Shown: positions 21,801-35,600, numbered from the stretch's first letter. The stretch: 64,000 nt of DNA from Pocillopora verrucosa (GCF_036669915.1 NC_089325.1:1-64000), one strand, 5' to 3'. The notes: generated by a model not told the origin, from the letters alone. Translations and numbers: made by a program.

Positions 21801-24800
21801 TCCCATGGCCCAGTAACTCGGTCAAATTCAAATTCAATTTATTTTCCTACATCGGACTTCTTATTGGTTGTTAAAACAACCATTAGTAACGAATAGATCA
21901 ATTGAGCAACGAGATTCCGTGCTATTTACATGAAATTAATAACCTGAGGTCAATTCGACTCATGTGAAGAACGACGTATGAAATGGTTCTCAACGAATCT
22001 TTGCGCGGCAAAGAGAAAGACGAGGTTGAGACGACTAAAACTAGAATTACATGTACCACAGGGAAGAGAGAACATAACTGGAAAGTCTTAATGGCAGCTC
22101 GTCCAGTGACGACTCTCTCTTATCTGCTTCCTCTTCATTCAAAGTTTTAAATTTTTATATTTTTTTATCTCCTCTTTTTGGTTCAGTTCTCAATCTCAAA
22201 TCTCCTCCCAATCAAACAGACTTGCTTCGCAAAACAACGCGGTAAAAGCTTCAATTTTTATTTCTGATTCTACCTATGGCAACACTTTTGTCGATTGCCT
22301 CTGGTTTATGACTTAGGGTTGGAGGAAGATCTATTTCCTTGACAAATGAGAGAAAATGAAATTAATTCACATCGTGTAACGGCGTGGATCTTACCTCCTC
22401 CAAATCTTTCTGAAGCGTTGCAATCATCTGTTCTTTCCTGTTCAATGTGGCCTCCAGTTCGCCTGTTCTAAACTCCATGTGATGAATCTTATTCTTGTAG
22501 CGGTCAACAATGGATTTTAAACGATCCGTTTCTTCTCTCTAACGGTAAATGTCGTGTTGTTTAGTTAGCGAGCGTGTAGAATCTCATTCAGTCGATATTA
22601 TGAAACAAAATCGTTGAAACTGAGACTCGAGCAGGCCGTGCGTGAAAGGAAACGTCTGTAATAGAGTGAATATGCCCACGACTGTCTTTTCCTACATGTG
22701 TGTAAGACAAGCAAAACACGCCCCCATCTAAAAATGACTTGCATCGCAAGACTTTCATCCCACTGGACACAAAGTTAAACATCTTTGGAATATGACCACG
22801 AGGAATACAACCAAACATTCCCCCATTTTGGCTCAGGTTAACTCGATCAAGTGACGTACATATATAAACCAATTGAGCGAGAATTAATTACCGCATTTGA
22901 AGGATTATCTTGAGCGATAATAAGAAACGTAAAGCAGTCACTTTGCAAGATATTTAGCTAGATTAGGTAGAGAAAAACCAAAGCGTCAATTGTAGGAGTT
23001 TCAAAAAAAGCAGGTTACCGTCGGCCACCGCCTGTTTAGGGTGCGAACTAGCTCTAGTGTCTGGGATTCGCCTTACGGCACGGCCACCTATTACAATATC
23101 GGCATCCGCGCATTGAAAAAGTTACATTGAAACCCAAGCAACTGAAGGAAAACTAAGTGAAAAAGAGACTTTTTGACACGGATTTAAAAATTTGAAATTT
23201 CCCAATTTAGGCGAAAATTTTCAGTTTGCTCAAACATTATAAATACACTTGAAGAAAACGAAAGCAAACGCAGCAATCACCTCTGTTATTTTACAGCATT
23301 AAAAAAAAAAAAAAAGCCTCACCTCTTTTTCAAATTGTTCCTTCTCTTGAATGAAAGTGGTAACTCTCTGCTCAAGATCTCCACACTGTTGCTTGAATGT
23401 CTGCAGTTCCACCACCTTCTGCTTCAACCTAAAGACAAGAAATGCGCATTGATTTATGGCTACCTGACAATGGTCGTGTTCCCCCTTCGTTTCTGATTCG
23501 AAAAAAGCGAAAACAAAGTAAGCGTTGGTCATCTTCGCTGCGAGACAAACTTCTCATAACACAAGATTCACTTCACCCTGCTTGCTTGGGGAAAAAGAGA
23601 CCTAAAATTATTTGCTGTTAAGGTCCACAGATCACACAAGAGAGACTTCTACTATTCGTTGCTATCGTTACCTGGCATTCTCTTTATTAGCCTTTTCGTA
23701 TTCATCTTTAAAGTGCCTCATAAGTTCCAATTCATCAGCTGACGATAGTAGTTTTGTGACCTCTTTGCGCAATTTTAAGATTGTGGCATCTAAAAACGGA
23801 GAAAAGGCGCGTTAAAGCCAAAAAAAACTTCGCAGGTCTTTAAACCCTTACTTCGGACATTTTACCGGCTTCCGAGCAACTTGGCCTTGTGCTGTTGTTT
23901 AGTGAAAGACTTGACCAGCTTCATATACTGCTGACTAGCATGCCTTCTCTTCCAGAAAAAAAAAGTGTGCGCAGTGTAATTCTTTAAAAATGTCAGTTTT
24001 AGATGTTTTCTCTGCTCTGTTTTACCTCTTGCATCAATCTCCTTGTTCTTTTCTGTAACTTCAGCCTCTAAGTCGCTTTGCAAATGAGCCTGTGAGTCTA
24101 AAGAGGCTTGTAGCTTGGTAACTTTCTGTTGCAACTTGTTCAGCATTAACTGCCAAAGACGAAGGAAGTAATTTTATTGTTTTCAGAAACTTTATTTTAC
24201 CTATTAGATGGGTTTAGTGTTAGATAGGTTCAGCAGAACGTTATCGGAAACGGGCAAACGACAAAAGTTCGACTTTTTCCCGGGTGTCCACGGTCGGTAT
24301 TACTCTAAAGCGAAGTTTTTCTTCTAATTAAGAAAACTAATTTCTCTTCAGGTTATTTTCCTGCAGGATTCTAGCCGGTCATCATGTTGTCCCTTGGCAA
24401 GACACTAAACTGTAACTGTGCCTCCCTCTGCCCAGGAGTACATGCAAAGATAGGTTCCGGCGAACTGTCAAAGGAACGTAATGAGATGTTGGGAGGGAAG
24501 GGGGATAAACTTCAATAGACTGACAACCCATCCAGGGGGAGAAGGAAAACTGCCAGTCCCATAATGCTACAAAAACTGGGATCAGCTTCGGCTGCATGGA
24601 CCACTTGGCTCCGAGTAGACTATACTCCTTAAGCTTACCCAGTTACATATTAAGGGAAAAGTTTCTTTGTTTTTTTTGCTTTCTTTTTCTCTAAATGTCA
24701 AGCATAGACACTGTGTCCTCTTCACTTGAATGTGACACTGGAGAGAAACTACATGTATTCAACACAGATTTTACTCTTCAGAAAACTGGGGTCTGAGCAG

Positions 24801-27800
24801 TAAAATCTTTAAAACACATAGACATACAAAGATAATGGCCTCTACATGATTGTATATTGTTCCCTGCCCAATGGGGAGTGCCTGTACTTGCAGGCGATGC
24901 TGCAAACAATCTTTTTCAAAACCCATTAGTTACTTAGTATCAAAACAGAATCATTATAAAGTTATGGAATAAAGAAAACTGACCTGATTTTGTTTGCTGC
25001 GTAACTGTGGAGACCCCACAAGAGATTTTAAGGGGGAATTGGTGAAAAAAGCCTCCACTGGTGACTGGACAGTTAAAGGTGATGGCATGTGATCAGAATC
25101 AAGGTCTAATTTTTGGCCTTCTACTAAATTCACTGCAAAAAAAAGAAGTGAGATGAAATGGTTGGCAAGTAAGTTATCTAGAAGTGGTACTTTCTCCACC
25201 AAGTATCACAGCACCAATTCAAAAATTTCCATCTATTCTATACTTTGTAAGTTATCTTGAAATACTCTTAGCCCTTGTTAGGCTCTGCTGTAAAAACAAA
25301 GACAAAAACAAAACCATTAACAAAGAAGAAATGTTTTCTGAATCAAAGTTTGAACAACTCTGCCTATCAAAAATTCCTGGATCTGCCTCTACCTATTTGG
25401 CAATTGTTCACCCAAGTGGGATGGCTAGCAGAGGACATTTACATGTACAGAGCCACAAAGCAGTAAGGTAAATATCCACTACTACGTAGCCATCTAAACT
25501 GAAGTGAATACAACTTGTAGTTGTTTTAGTTTATTCTAAAACAGTGAGACATTACAGCACAAAAAGGTGATTTAAATTTATTTCATCTGGCAAGAAATTT
25601 CAATTATTTTGGGCAAAAATCCTTAGAGTGAGTAGCCAATCAGAGAATGCCTTTGACACTACCAACTGTTTTAGTATAATACTATTAGTGTAATTGCTTC
25701 ATTGATCATAAAGATGCATACACTCTGATTGGTCCAGGACTGCGTCATATCTCACTATAATCACCTTGTGTGAGGTGATTATATTGATACGAGTAATCAA
25801 GAGAATTGTAACAAAAGATATGCAAAATGTTTCCTTCTTTACAGAATGGTTTCAACAACAGAATGAATTTACAACAGAATTCAAAAGCACTTGTTTGAGC
25901 AATCAAACTGAAACATTATTTTATTCACCTTAGGCTCAGCAAATATTGTTAAATAATACTTTAACTTCATCTTGGGATTATTAAACAATATTTGCTTTGC
26001 CCTCTTATTGAATAATTTTTAATATCACATATATGTCCATCAATTGACCAATATGTTCACCATGGCTATCTCATGTAGTACAAAAGATGCACTTTATCTA
26101 AGAAACACGTTATTTTAGCTGCACACATTCTTTTTACTCTCTGTTATTTCAATTCCTGTAAAGCTACATTCATGTACAACTCACCTTGTTTGCTTAAAAT
26201 GTTAGCAAAGGATTCAGCTGTGAGACAACCTTGTTCCATGTCAGTAAACACAGATTCAATCAGGAATTTAAAACTGAACTGATCTTCAACATCCATTTTG
26301 GTAATCTGATCCACAAATACAGCTACATTATCACACTGTGTTGCTCCACAAAGTAACAGTGTAATAACCTGTAGAAGAAGAAAACCATGAGGGTATAAAT
26401 TTTTGTGACCTTTGACCTTGCAAGTACACATGCTGTTTGAAACAACTTCTAGTGATCCACAAGGTCTTAACCCTTTCACTCCCAAGATCTGATTGTTAAT
26501 TCTCCCCTCTAACTGGCACACAATTCCTTGTAAATAAGTTATGAGAATTTGGTGTTAGATCAAGGTAACAACTTCTTCCTGATAAGTTTGAGTATTCTCA
26601 TTGCCTGGTGGCTGGATAATGTACGGATATTATAGGGGGAAGTTGCAAGTTAATCACTTCTGGGAGTTAAAGGGTAAAATGTCTCACAGCTCATGCCAAG
26701 CCTGGTAAATATTGGGTGGAAAGAAGTTCAAAAAATTTTTAAGGCAGAAAAAATTATAAAGTTGACAGCTACCGGAAGTTTGATCCTCACTCTAACATTG
26801 TTATTTTCAGAGAAAATAGGTGGTCATTTGTGCTGACATACAGTAGACAGCAAATTCCACTGGTTAACAACTCTTATTGAAACCCCTGGGTGGACACAAA
26901 CAATTTAGCAGTTCAATCATAGGTGAGACATTTTTTTTCATTTGCCAAACTTGTTTATCAAGCAAACATATAACATTTCATATACTCATCTAAGAAGATC
27001 ATCTAAGAATGAAAAATAATAAGAGTAAAAAAAGGGAATCAAGCAACCTTTGCTATTTCTAGTTCATTTCTGTTCCTGAGATAATCTTCATTTATAACAG
27101 AGTAAAAGTCCTGGCGGTGAAATCCTGAAAGGAAGAGAGTTAAACACAGAAATTTTTTCATGTGCTTACTAAATAATTTTTTTCATTTATTTCACATGAA
27201 TGGGGGAAAAAGTGCTAAATTATCTCATTATATTTATCATTAATTTCTCAGGGACCCACTGAGAAGAAGCCCATGTCACATTTCAGCCACGAAGCCTGAC
27301 CCCCCTATGACTAAGCCCCTGGTGCTGAAGTGAGAATGACAGTCTATGCACAAGTTAGTAACTATGTGTAATCAAAAATTTGCTGCCATCAAAAATTTGT
27401 AAAATATGGTCATCACTGCTTTCTGCTCATGGTCATTCTCTCCACAAGCCTTAATATATTTTCCAAATATTAACAGTCTTCAAAAGCAACCCAAGTTAAA
27501 TCTCAGCTCATTACTACGCTCTACTACCCATTGATTTTTTACAACTTTCAATTGTCTAACCCTCTCCCCTGTTTCAACATTTACATATACATAGCCTCTT
27601 GCAATATTGATTGGGAAAAGAGGAATTTTTGAGTAACTTTCTAATTATGAATTACAAGGTTTCTGTTCATCATGTTGATTGAAGGGTTGTGGACCACCGA
27701 GTGAGGGGAGGGTGCAAACTACATGTACCTTTCCCCACCCATTGCAGATAGTAGCTATAAAAAAAATTTGTTAATACATAATACAGGTCACAAGTTTCAG

Positions 27801-29286
27801 GTCTGCTTATACAGCAGAACCCTGCTTTGTTGCAAACTCAGTAATTTGGTCACCTAAAAATTACAGCCACTTTTTATGTCCTGGCAAAACAGGAATACAC
27901 CTTCTTATAAAAAAAAACCCTCATTAACATTCTAAAATCCTAAATAGTAGAGTCCTTCAAAACTTTACCCCTTTAATACAGCCACTAGCACTTAAAATAA
28001 AATGCCTGTGACATGTCATTGTCATTGTTCTCTGTCATTTCCTAATCAAAGAGTGATTTTACTTTACAGCCAAGAAAGAAACCCTCCTTCTTTATTTATT
28101 AAAATGTTAAAGGAAAGTAAATCTTGACCTTAACATTCTCTTGGGCAAACTGCAAAGTGATAAAAAATAAAATTTGACCCTATCCCAGTGATACAGCCTC
28201 CTGTATGGCAATTTGTTTTGGCCCATTGGTGACAGTATTAACAGGATGCCTTAACATAATTGCCAGTTGTATATTTGATTTAAACTTAATCAAATTATGA
28301 CTCTTACATACCCTTTAGGTAGGAGATAATCAGTGACAATACTTGCTCAAGTTGGAATTCATCACTGCCACCTGGAAGATCTTTGACTGTTTCCTTGTCA
28401 CTAACAGTTACAATATGGATGACAGGGATATTTAAGTGGTGTTCAGAAGTATTGAAAAGAGTAACAAACACAAAATTTTGAAAGCAAAGAATTGGGTGGC
28501 GTTTAAAATAGAAGAAATAAAACATAACAAAATTAATATAGGCAACACAATAATGCCTTGTTGTGAGGAAAGACTGGTAACCAAACCGTGTTGTTTGGGA
28601 ATGCAGAAAAATGTGAATAGCTACGTGTACGTGTGGTACAAAACAAATTTCAGACTCAGGTTTCCGTCACTTATAATTACAGCGCACATAAATCAAAACT
28701 ATGTACCGATGAGTAATGTGAAGGATAAACAAATGTATCGAATGAGTTTCATTTGTCGAAGCCAATTCATGGATTTGGGGGAGATTGAGGAAGCAACATG
28801 AAAAATACAAGATCAAATCGCCTCCCAACGAACGTACATGTACATGCATGTAGCTTCACCGACTCTCGCCGATCCTCGTCTTTTATAGCTGGTGGATGCA
28901 ATGGTAAATAGAGAGAAGATTTTTTTTATACTTAGTACTTACATTAGATGTATAATCTTGAGCAACAGGTTTTTACTTCCCGGATCCGTAATGTTCTCGA
29001 TTTTCTCTTCTTCGCGTGAAGCATTTGCATTGATCTGTAAATTATCAAACAAAGACGGGAAATGAAACAAGAATAATTTGCGTTAATTTTGCTGTAAATG
29101 GTAAAAATTTCTTTATATTTCAGTCAGTTCTGCAAATGGGAAGAGATCAAGAGAAATGTATGCTGACGAATGTACAACTCGAATGAAGTTTTAATTTGGC
29201 TACGAGCACTTTTAGTACATTGGAAATGCGAAAAATAACGGATTACTCACCCAGTTCAACAAAAACTTGGAGCTGGCCTCATTCAT
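15882..29286 (-). CDS. NUMA1: NuMA, nuclear mitotic apparatus protein, complete 15-exon gene
   Basis: NuMA links dynein to cortical LGN/Pins and focuses spindle poles in mitosis; it is nuclear in interphase. My model has exons 29251-29286, 28943-29034, 28312-28400, 27048-27124, 26185-26368, 24984-25132, 24026-24149, 23672-23789, 23323-23428, 22395-22538, 21614-21704, 20258-20436, 19883-19953, 18531-18946 and 15882-18091. Every intron is GT-AG and all phases close, giving 1,361 residues (human about 2,115). Residues 1-160 align by eye with the human hook-like domain (LLNW near the start, ELEIAK before a hydrophobic helix). A coiled coil runs from about 210 to 1045. DWNRLAELQRRN (1158-1169) followed by PHL and YPVE matches the human LGN-binding segment. 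TRKRKSVE is a likely nuclear signal. QRIATAM and RRESLAYNI (from 1288) match the human C-terminus. The shorter length reflects a shorter coil. The start at 29286 matches the human N-terminal pattern. Confidence 0.93.
20440..20715. repeat. Direct tandem duplication inside a NUMA1 intron
   Basis: Two diverged copies of a roughly 135-bp unit start near 20440 and 20575. Shared words include TAGCCATTTTGTTAA, GAATAAACAAAATTGAGG and CATGACAAGGAAAC or CACGACAAGGAAAC. The left copy begins at the exon 12 acceptor region. Confidence 0.7.
20890..21260. repeat. AAT/GAT-rich simple repeats in NUMA1 intron
   Basis: Interrupted runs of aataat and gataat words (about 20900-20995 and 21205-21260), of microsatellite type. 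No function is implied. Confidence 0.5.
24367..24645. mobile_element. SINE-like interspersed repeat in NUMA1 intron
   Basis: The plus strand reads CCTTGGCAAGACACTAAACT, then GCCTCCCTCTGCCCAGGAGT, TCCGGCGAACTGTCAA, CCCATCCAGGGGGAG, CATAATGCTACAAAAACTGGGATCAGCTTCGGC and GACCACTTGGCTC. From memory this is the diagnostic order of a widespread marine-invertebrate SINE core. No RNA polymerase III promoter was identified, so the copy may be 5' truncated. Family assignment is by recall only. Confidence 0.55.
25930..26005. repeat. Short inverted repeat in NUMA1 intron
   Basis: GCAAATATTGTTAAATAAT pairs with ATTATTAAACAATATTTGC across a loop of about 20 bp, typical of a small foldback element end. Confidence 0.55.
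26468..26676. repeat. MITE family 1, copy 2, in NUMA1 intron
   Basis: Reverse-orientation relative of 9131-9340. It begins TTAACCCTTTCACTCCCA, contains CTGATTGTTAATTCTCCCCT, and ends TGGGAGTTAAAGGGT. It lies just upstream of NUMA1 exon 5 (26185-26368), within intron 4, and does not disturb the splice sites. Confidence 0.7.
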
Positions 29287-29641
29287 TTTGGAACTCCCAA
29301 GGAGCTTACTCCGCAGAATACGTTAAAATAGTCCAAACAGAAGCAAGATCGAGAAAACGCACAAATCGAACCGCAAAATAGAATGTAAACTGCTTAGAAG
29401 ATTTGGCGGTTGATTTTGAAATTGACACGATTAATCCCACAAAGCTTAGCGCGGTGTGAATGTGTGTGTATGTGCGGCTGAGAAACCAAGCCTGCTACGA
29501 TTAAATTTCCTGTGAGAAGATTTTGCAAGATCCGTCGTATGTGAAGTATCGTGCCTCGAACTATTTTCAGGTTTTGAAGACATTTGGTTCCCTGAAACTA
29601 GCTTAACTCTTCGTTAAACAGTCTGTACTAGCCTTCCAGGA
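29287..29641. promoter_or_regulatory. Shared (bidirectional) promoter of NUMA1 and LAMTOR1
   Basis: The start codons of the two divergent genes are separated by only 355 bp, so both core promoters and 5' UTRs must lie here or within first introns. I see no obvious TATA box at a typical distance. Bidirectionality is inferred from geometry. Confidence 0.75.
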
Positions 29642-32600
29642 ATGGGGTGCTGTTTCAGTGGCGAGGAAAGAACTGATGGCTCTGTAAGTGAGGTTTTCAT
29701 GTTTCTTTTTCGTATAGGATCAATTTGTCATGTGACTGTCAGTCTTTTTCGGGGCCTGAGAATCGAATATTATTTTTTTCGCCTTCTTTGTAGATTTCTT
29801 TATATCTTTTCTACAGGTATATGTATTGTGCCTGTGTGATTATTCGTGTAGTTTGGAACCTCTGTTGTCTGTCGTCTGATTATCGTAACGTACATTGTAA
29901 TAATGCAATGATCAAAAGATCCTAATAAACTTTAGCCGAAACTTAACTGAGCTGATCTGTATTTTCTAATCATAGTGAGGTGATTATGATAGAAAACACT
30001 GTTAGAAAAAAATTCAATAGTTTACGTCATTGGGTCAACAATCACTCAGTGATTACAATATTATACTCTTTATAAGTGATCTGATCAGGTCTGCCTCTTC
30101 GAATTAGGTAATTAAAATAGCAGCGTATAAATCTTACTAGGCTAAAATGTACCTGATTGTAAAGTTATTCAAGAGATTGACTTATCTACAAAATTGATGT
30201 GTATTTTCTGCAGAGGCAAGCAACTGAGAGAGATCCATTACTAGGAGGAACATCAACACCAATTACCAATGGACAGAGACCAGTGTGAGTTGATTATTTC
30301 GCATTTGCTGTTATTTTGTATGATGCCATTTAGCTGCTTAGGCCAGGGAGGAAAGATAGGAGGTCTTGTGACCATCTAAGTATTGTCTCATTGCAATATT
30401 TCAAGGTTAGAGAACCTCCAAAAGCACAGTGTTTTTATTTAATTGGCATACCTTTTAGCTCAAAGTACAGTCAACTCTCGCCCTGCAGACACCTTGCTAT
30501 TACAGACACCCTGCCATTGTGGACAAGAGCCAACCCCCTTCCCACTCCTCAGCAAAATGCATAAGGAACTGACTGAAATAAACTCCTGTTATTTCAGTTT
30601 CTCGCTATCACAAAAAGGAAGACACTTTTATGCCCTCCAGCACAGTATTTCATTTGTATTTTCTTTCTCTGTTCTGGACACTTGAGAAACTTGTCCAAAA
30701 CCTGACTCACACATTATAAAGCAACATTAAAATAACAAAAGAAATCATTTTTTAAAATGGGTGCAAACAGGAGAATTTCCTGCTTGCAGCAGCCAGATCT
30801 TTTTCCAGTTTATAAGGCGACATTTAAAAATATATGTTCGCTTAGTTACTTATTATTTCATATGTTTAGAGACAAAACAATTGTTTTTCTCTCGTACCCC
30901 ACTATTACGGACTCTCAATCTCCTCTCTGAGGGAGTCCAAAATAATGGGAGTTGACTGTTTAAGGTTTTACCTTTGCTGTCACCCTCAATCTCTCTGAAG
31001 AATATTTCTATCCAGTTCAGCACGGGAATGAGCTACACTTGTAATTAGCCTATGTGTAGCCGTACCCTCCCGTCCAAGATGAAACAAAGGCCAGGGAATG
31101 TCTACGCAAACCTGGCACTAATTGAGTTCAGTTGACCGGTTTTCTTCTTGAGAAGAGAGGTGATCAATCACTGGCACTGCTTGATATATTAAAGAATTCT
31201 CTATAGCCAGTTGGTAACAAAACAGAAACATTGTTACCTTTGAAAAACATATCTATGGCTTTCTGCTGTTCTTCTTGAAATGTCTCTGGCCCAAAAGTCA
31301 TGCTAACTTGCCTTAAAACCTCATCGTAGATGGCTGTTGTCTGAGAAGTTGTCTATGAAAGCATTTTTTTCACCATCTTGTTTGCAGTGTTCTCCTTTTC
31401 AGGTGGTAACCAGTAACATTTACCGTCTTTAGTACCTCTTATTACTGTTTAAAATTGCTTAGAATTCTTGAAATTCAACAGGTAAAAGGAATGCTTTTCT
31501 GGTTTGAAAATTTATTTTACCTGTCATGCTTAAAATAAGGGAGAACACTGTGTTTGCTAACTAGTGTCAAAATAAATTACCAACTTTAGCCAATCAGAAT
31601 TGAATCAAAGTGCTCTGTGAGCAAACTCGTGAATTGACAGGTGACTAACATGATTTTTTGGATTATGTTTAATGTTATCTGGTTTAGGGAATTTGTAGTT
31701 GATTGTCATATTTAGAGTATGAGCAGTAGTTCAGTGTTCACTAATGTAGCAAAGAAACAAAGTAACATTGGGATAAGAAGGCATTACAATTGAAATGATC
31801 ATGCTATTACATTTGACAAGGGTGGATGATGGCATGTGTTTTAAACTTATATCATTTTTGTTTCTGGTTCAAAAGAAAAGGTTGGAAGTAAATATAGGTG
31901 AAAAGTGAAATTTACTGTCTATCGTTGTAAATATTGGAAAATCACGTCAATACTGTCTTAATGACAACATTAATGATTCCCTCTTTATCAAATGAGACAA
32001 ACAGGAATGAGTTTTGAGTGCTATAACTAAGCCCAGACTGCCACTGTCATTTTGGATTTTAATTTTATGAAAAATGAAGGTTGTTCTCATTTCAGTGTGA
32101 ATCCTCGCACACCTGCCAGTCACTGGCACTGCTTATTGAAACTAAAACGAAAAAAAAAATCCTTTTAAGATTATCATTGGCTTCTTTTTCACCCCACCAT
32201 TATTCTTAGCAATAAAGGTTGCCATTTTGTTTGTTTATTACTTGCCAAAAACTACCAAATGCACTCAAAAGCCTAAAATCAAAAAAAAGTTTTCAGGAAT
32301 CGATCGAGCGAGCAAGCGAGTGCTATTCTCTACAACATATTTACAACTCGCTCTTGTGCATGCACACAATTCACAAGTTAAAAAAGAATTGGCAAAAGGG
32401 GTTAACCAATAAACAGTCATTATATTTTTCTTTTTTCGCAAAAGAGGGACATCATGGAACACAATAAGTGTTAGGTTTGCATAGACATTTCCTTGCCTCC
32501 ATTTCACCTGGGGGGTGAAGGGTATGGCTACATTTGTTATATGAGCCTAGAAATTTGGGTCTTTATCAAGAGGAGACTTTGTTGTTCACTTTCACACTAA

Positions 32601-35600
32601 TTTTTATGAATTTAAAATATCTTGTCGTCTTTTTTTTTTCCGGAATTGCTGAATGAGCAGAGTTCCAAAACACAATCACAAAACTTCTCTGGTGGGAACT
32701 TATTAAAAGACATGTGAAACCCAAACAAAAAAATAAAACATGTCCACCCATTCAAGTAAATTTATGTTACTTTATTTGTTGTATGGTGAAATTTACTTGT
32801 AACCTAAACTCTATGTACACTGAACTTAACCCAGTTTATCTGGCTTGCATCTTAATACAACAGGCATGGAACATTACAGATTCAATGATATATTAAGTAA
32901 CTTAATTGTTTTAAGAATGCTTGCAATTGAGAGGACCAGTTAACACTTATACTAGTTAACAATAAACAACTGAAACATTCATGGTATTCTTAGTCTGTGA
33001 CTTGGTTTCATTTTCAGTGATGATGTACTCAACCATAGTTCTGGCCCAATATCCAAGACAGATGAACAATCATTATTAAGCAGAATACTTCATCAAACTG
33101 CACAGTATGTAATTTTTCTTGTTATAATCATCTGTCATCAAACTGAATGAGTATGAATCTTGTGTTTGCACATTGGAGGGTTGTACATGGCTACAAGAGC
33201 TGGGAACTGGTTTACTTGCCTGGCTAGTTGTTGTTAAGGATTTTGTTGGTCACTCGATCAGCCTTGAAGCCAAGACTATGTCAAAAGGATAATTTAACCA
33301 TTCAAAATTTTGCTTATTATATCAGCCATTAAGCCAAGACTCTCTGAGGAAGATTAATGAGTACAAATTGATTAATTCTATGAATGTAAAGCTTTCTGTA
33401 CAAACACCATCTTATATTTAACCACTGTATCATCCTGTTTCAAAGTTGGTGAAAACCAGAAACTTGATTTCAGTTCTCCATGGGATACCATCAATATTGT
33501 CACAAGACACACATTGCCTGACTGTACAGCTTAACCCTTTCACTCCCAGGATCTCTTTACTAATTCTCTCTACTTTCTGCCATAGAATTTTTTTATGATG
33601 TTAGTTTGGAGAATTTGGTTTTCACCCAATAATCCTGAAAAAAAATTTTTTTGTGATTCTCCTCACTTATCTGCTTGATATTGTATTGATATTTTAAGGA
33701 GATATTCTCTCATGATCACTCATGGGAGTCTAAGGGTTAGATGTGACATAAAATTGTTTGAAATTTTCACAGTCAAGGATGAAATGAAGAAAAGTTTTGA
33801 ACTTGAATGGTATGAGTCTTGCCTCCTCTTGCTTTGAATGGAAACAGAGCCTGTACAACTTGAGGATTTGAACTTCTATGTTTTGAATTTTTTTTTTGTC
33901 AGGTGATCCTCAGAACATAATCATGTGACACATGCAAACTAATAACATTACTTATGTTGCAGCAAAGTCATAGATGTCTCCTCAACAGAACCTCACAGTA
34001 TAGAAAGAACGGAATACATGGAAAGATCCAGACAGTACATGTAAGTGTATTGACACTGAGAACACAACAGTATCATTGGATATTCTGATAATGAAGGGAA
34101 GCAATTTTGGTGCGTTGAAATACATGGATCAGTTCATATAAATATGGCTGAATTTCACAATGCTTAATGCACAAAATATTTTTAGATGATCTTAACATTT
34201 TCTCAGTTGAATTAAGTGTACAACAATGATAATACCTGCAATTGCAAAAAATGTAAAGGAAACTCCGCCTAGTGCTGAGTCACTGGGCTATAATAAGATG
34301 ATTTTTTTTGTTTTTTGTAAATTGGCTTCTGTAAAGAGTTTCTCAAGCTGACATTCAAGCATTAGCACTTCCCTCTGCAGTTATTTTAACACTTAGGTTA
34401 TATTATTAGATAGAATTATGCACCCAAACTTAACCCTTTAACCCCTAAGAGTGAAAGAAAACAAGGCAGAACCTCACAGAAACTCACAGAACTGTTGCAA
34501 GGGTAGTAAATCACACATTGATGTCATGAGAATAAAGGAAATGGTCACCAACTAAGGAAACTCTTGATTGTTTGACTAATTCTCCTTGTCAGCACCTTAG
34601 TAAATGTATAGAGAACAGTGTGGAGAATATGAATACTGATGTTAAGGTGTAAAGGGTTAATATTGATCTTTCACTAAGAAAACTCTAGTTAGCCAAGAAA
34701 ATTATCTTGAAGGGTGAAATGTGAACTCTGTTGAATGAGTAAATAACAATTACATTTGACAAGAGCTGATTATGCAAAAGCCCTAGTGACATTGGCACAT
34801 TGGATTTAGTCTGAGTCTCCATGACCATCTGACCATGCAGCCACAGCTCTTGTTAACCTTTCACAAATGTTATTGGGCTTCCAGGTCAAAATTATCTGCT
34901 GTTAATGGTTCAGCACTACATAACAGTTCCAATCTTCCTGGTGGAGTGAAGGCACCTTCGTCAGTGTTAGCTAGTGAACCAATACCACAAGGAGATGTCG
35001 CATTTGTAAGTGTTTGATTACTGTTGAAGAATCTGATGGCCAATGTTTTTGAGTCCCGAATTAATTGAAACCGTCCTGTCCTTACAACAAACTCTCCACG
35101 GCATAGTGCTAGCATGTTGCAAATCCAGGAATCAGCTGGTAAGATTAAGTCTGCTTTTGGGAACAGTTCTGGAAAAAAAAAGGTCAAAATTATAAGGAAT
35201 ATTAAGAAATGGACACCAGAACTGTATTTGTTAACCCACTTAAGTACTTCTCCCTCCTGAAAAATTCAAGTTGTTTAGAACATACATGTATACATGTACT
35301 ATCTTTGAAAGGAGGTAGAGTGGAACTGTAACAGACTATTTTTCTCTTGAAGAATGGTTTTAAAATCTAAAGAGCAAAAACACAGAGGTTTTAATGAAAG
35401 GGGGTTACTGACAGTCTACCGCCACCTGTAAGACATCTCACCACTGTCTTAGTACAAAGCAGGCTGCATTTCTCTTTACAACCACCTACATTTGTATTAC
35501 ACTGTCAGCAGCCACATGTGGAAAAATTTACTGTAACCCCGATGTTTTTTTAACCAAATCTTACATTGAGATTTTGAGAACTTGCACAGTCATGTTTTGG

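Noticed and set aside
22588-22872. 94-codon minus-strand ORF in a NUMA1 intron
   Set aside because: Lies in the intron between exons 9 and 10 and has no similarity I recognise; the adjacent exons join in phase without it.
23862-23946. Possible additional NUMA1 exon (open coiled-coil-like stretch beginning KRRHASQQY)
   Set aside because: Its reading frame cannot be joined to exon 7 through any visible acceptor, whereas exon 7 (24026-24149) joins in phase directly to 23672-23789.
28401-28556. Longer 5' extension of NUMA1 exon 3
   Set aside because: The extended frame is a hydrophobic, low-complexity string. The acceptor at 28401-28402 gives a phase-consistent junction to exon 2.
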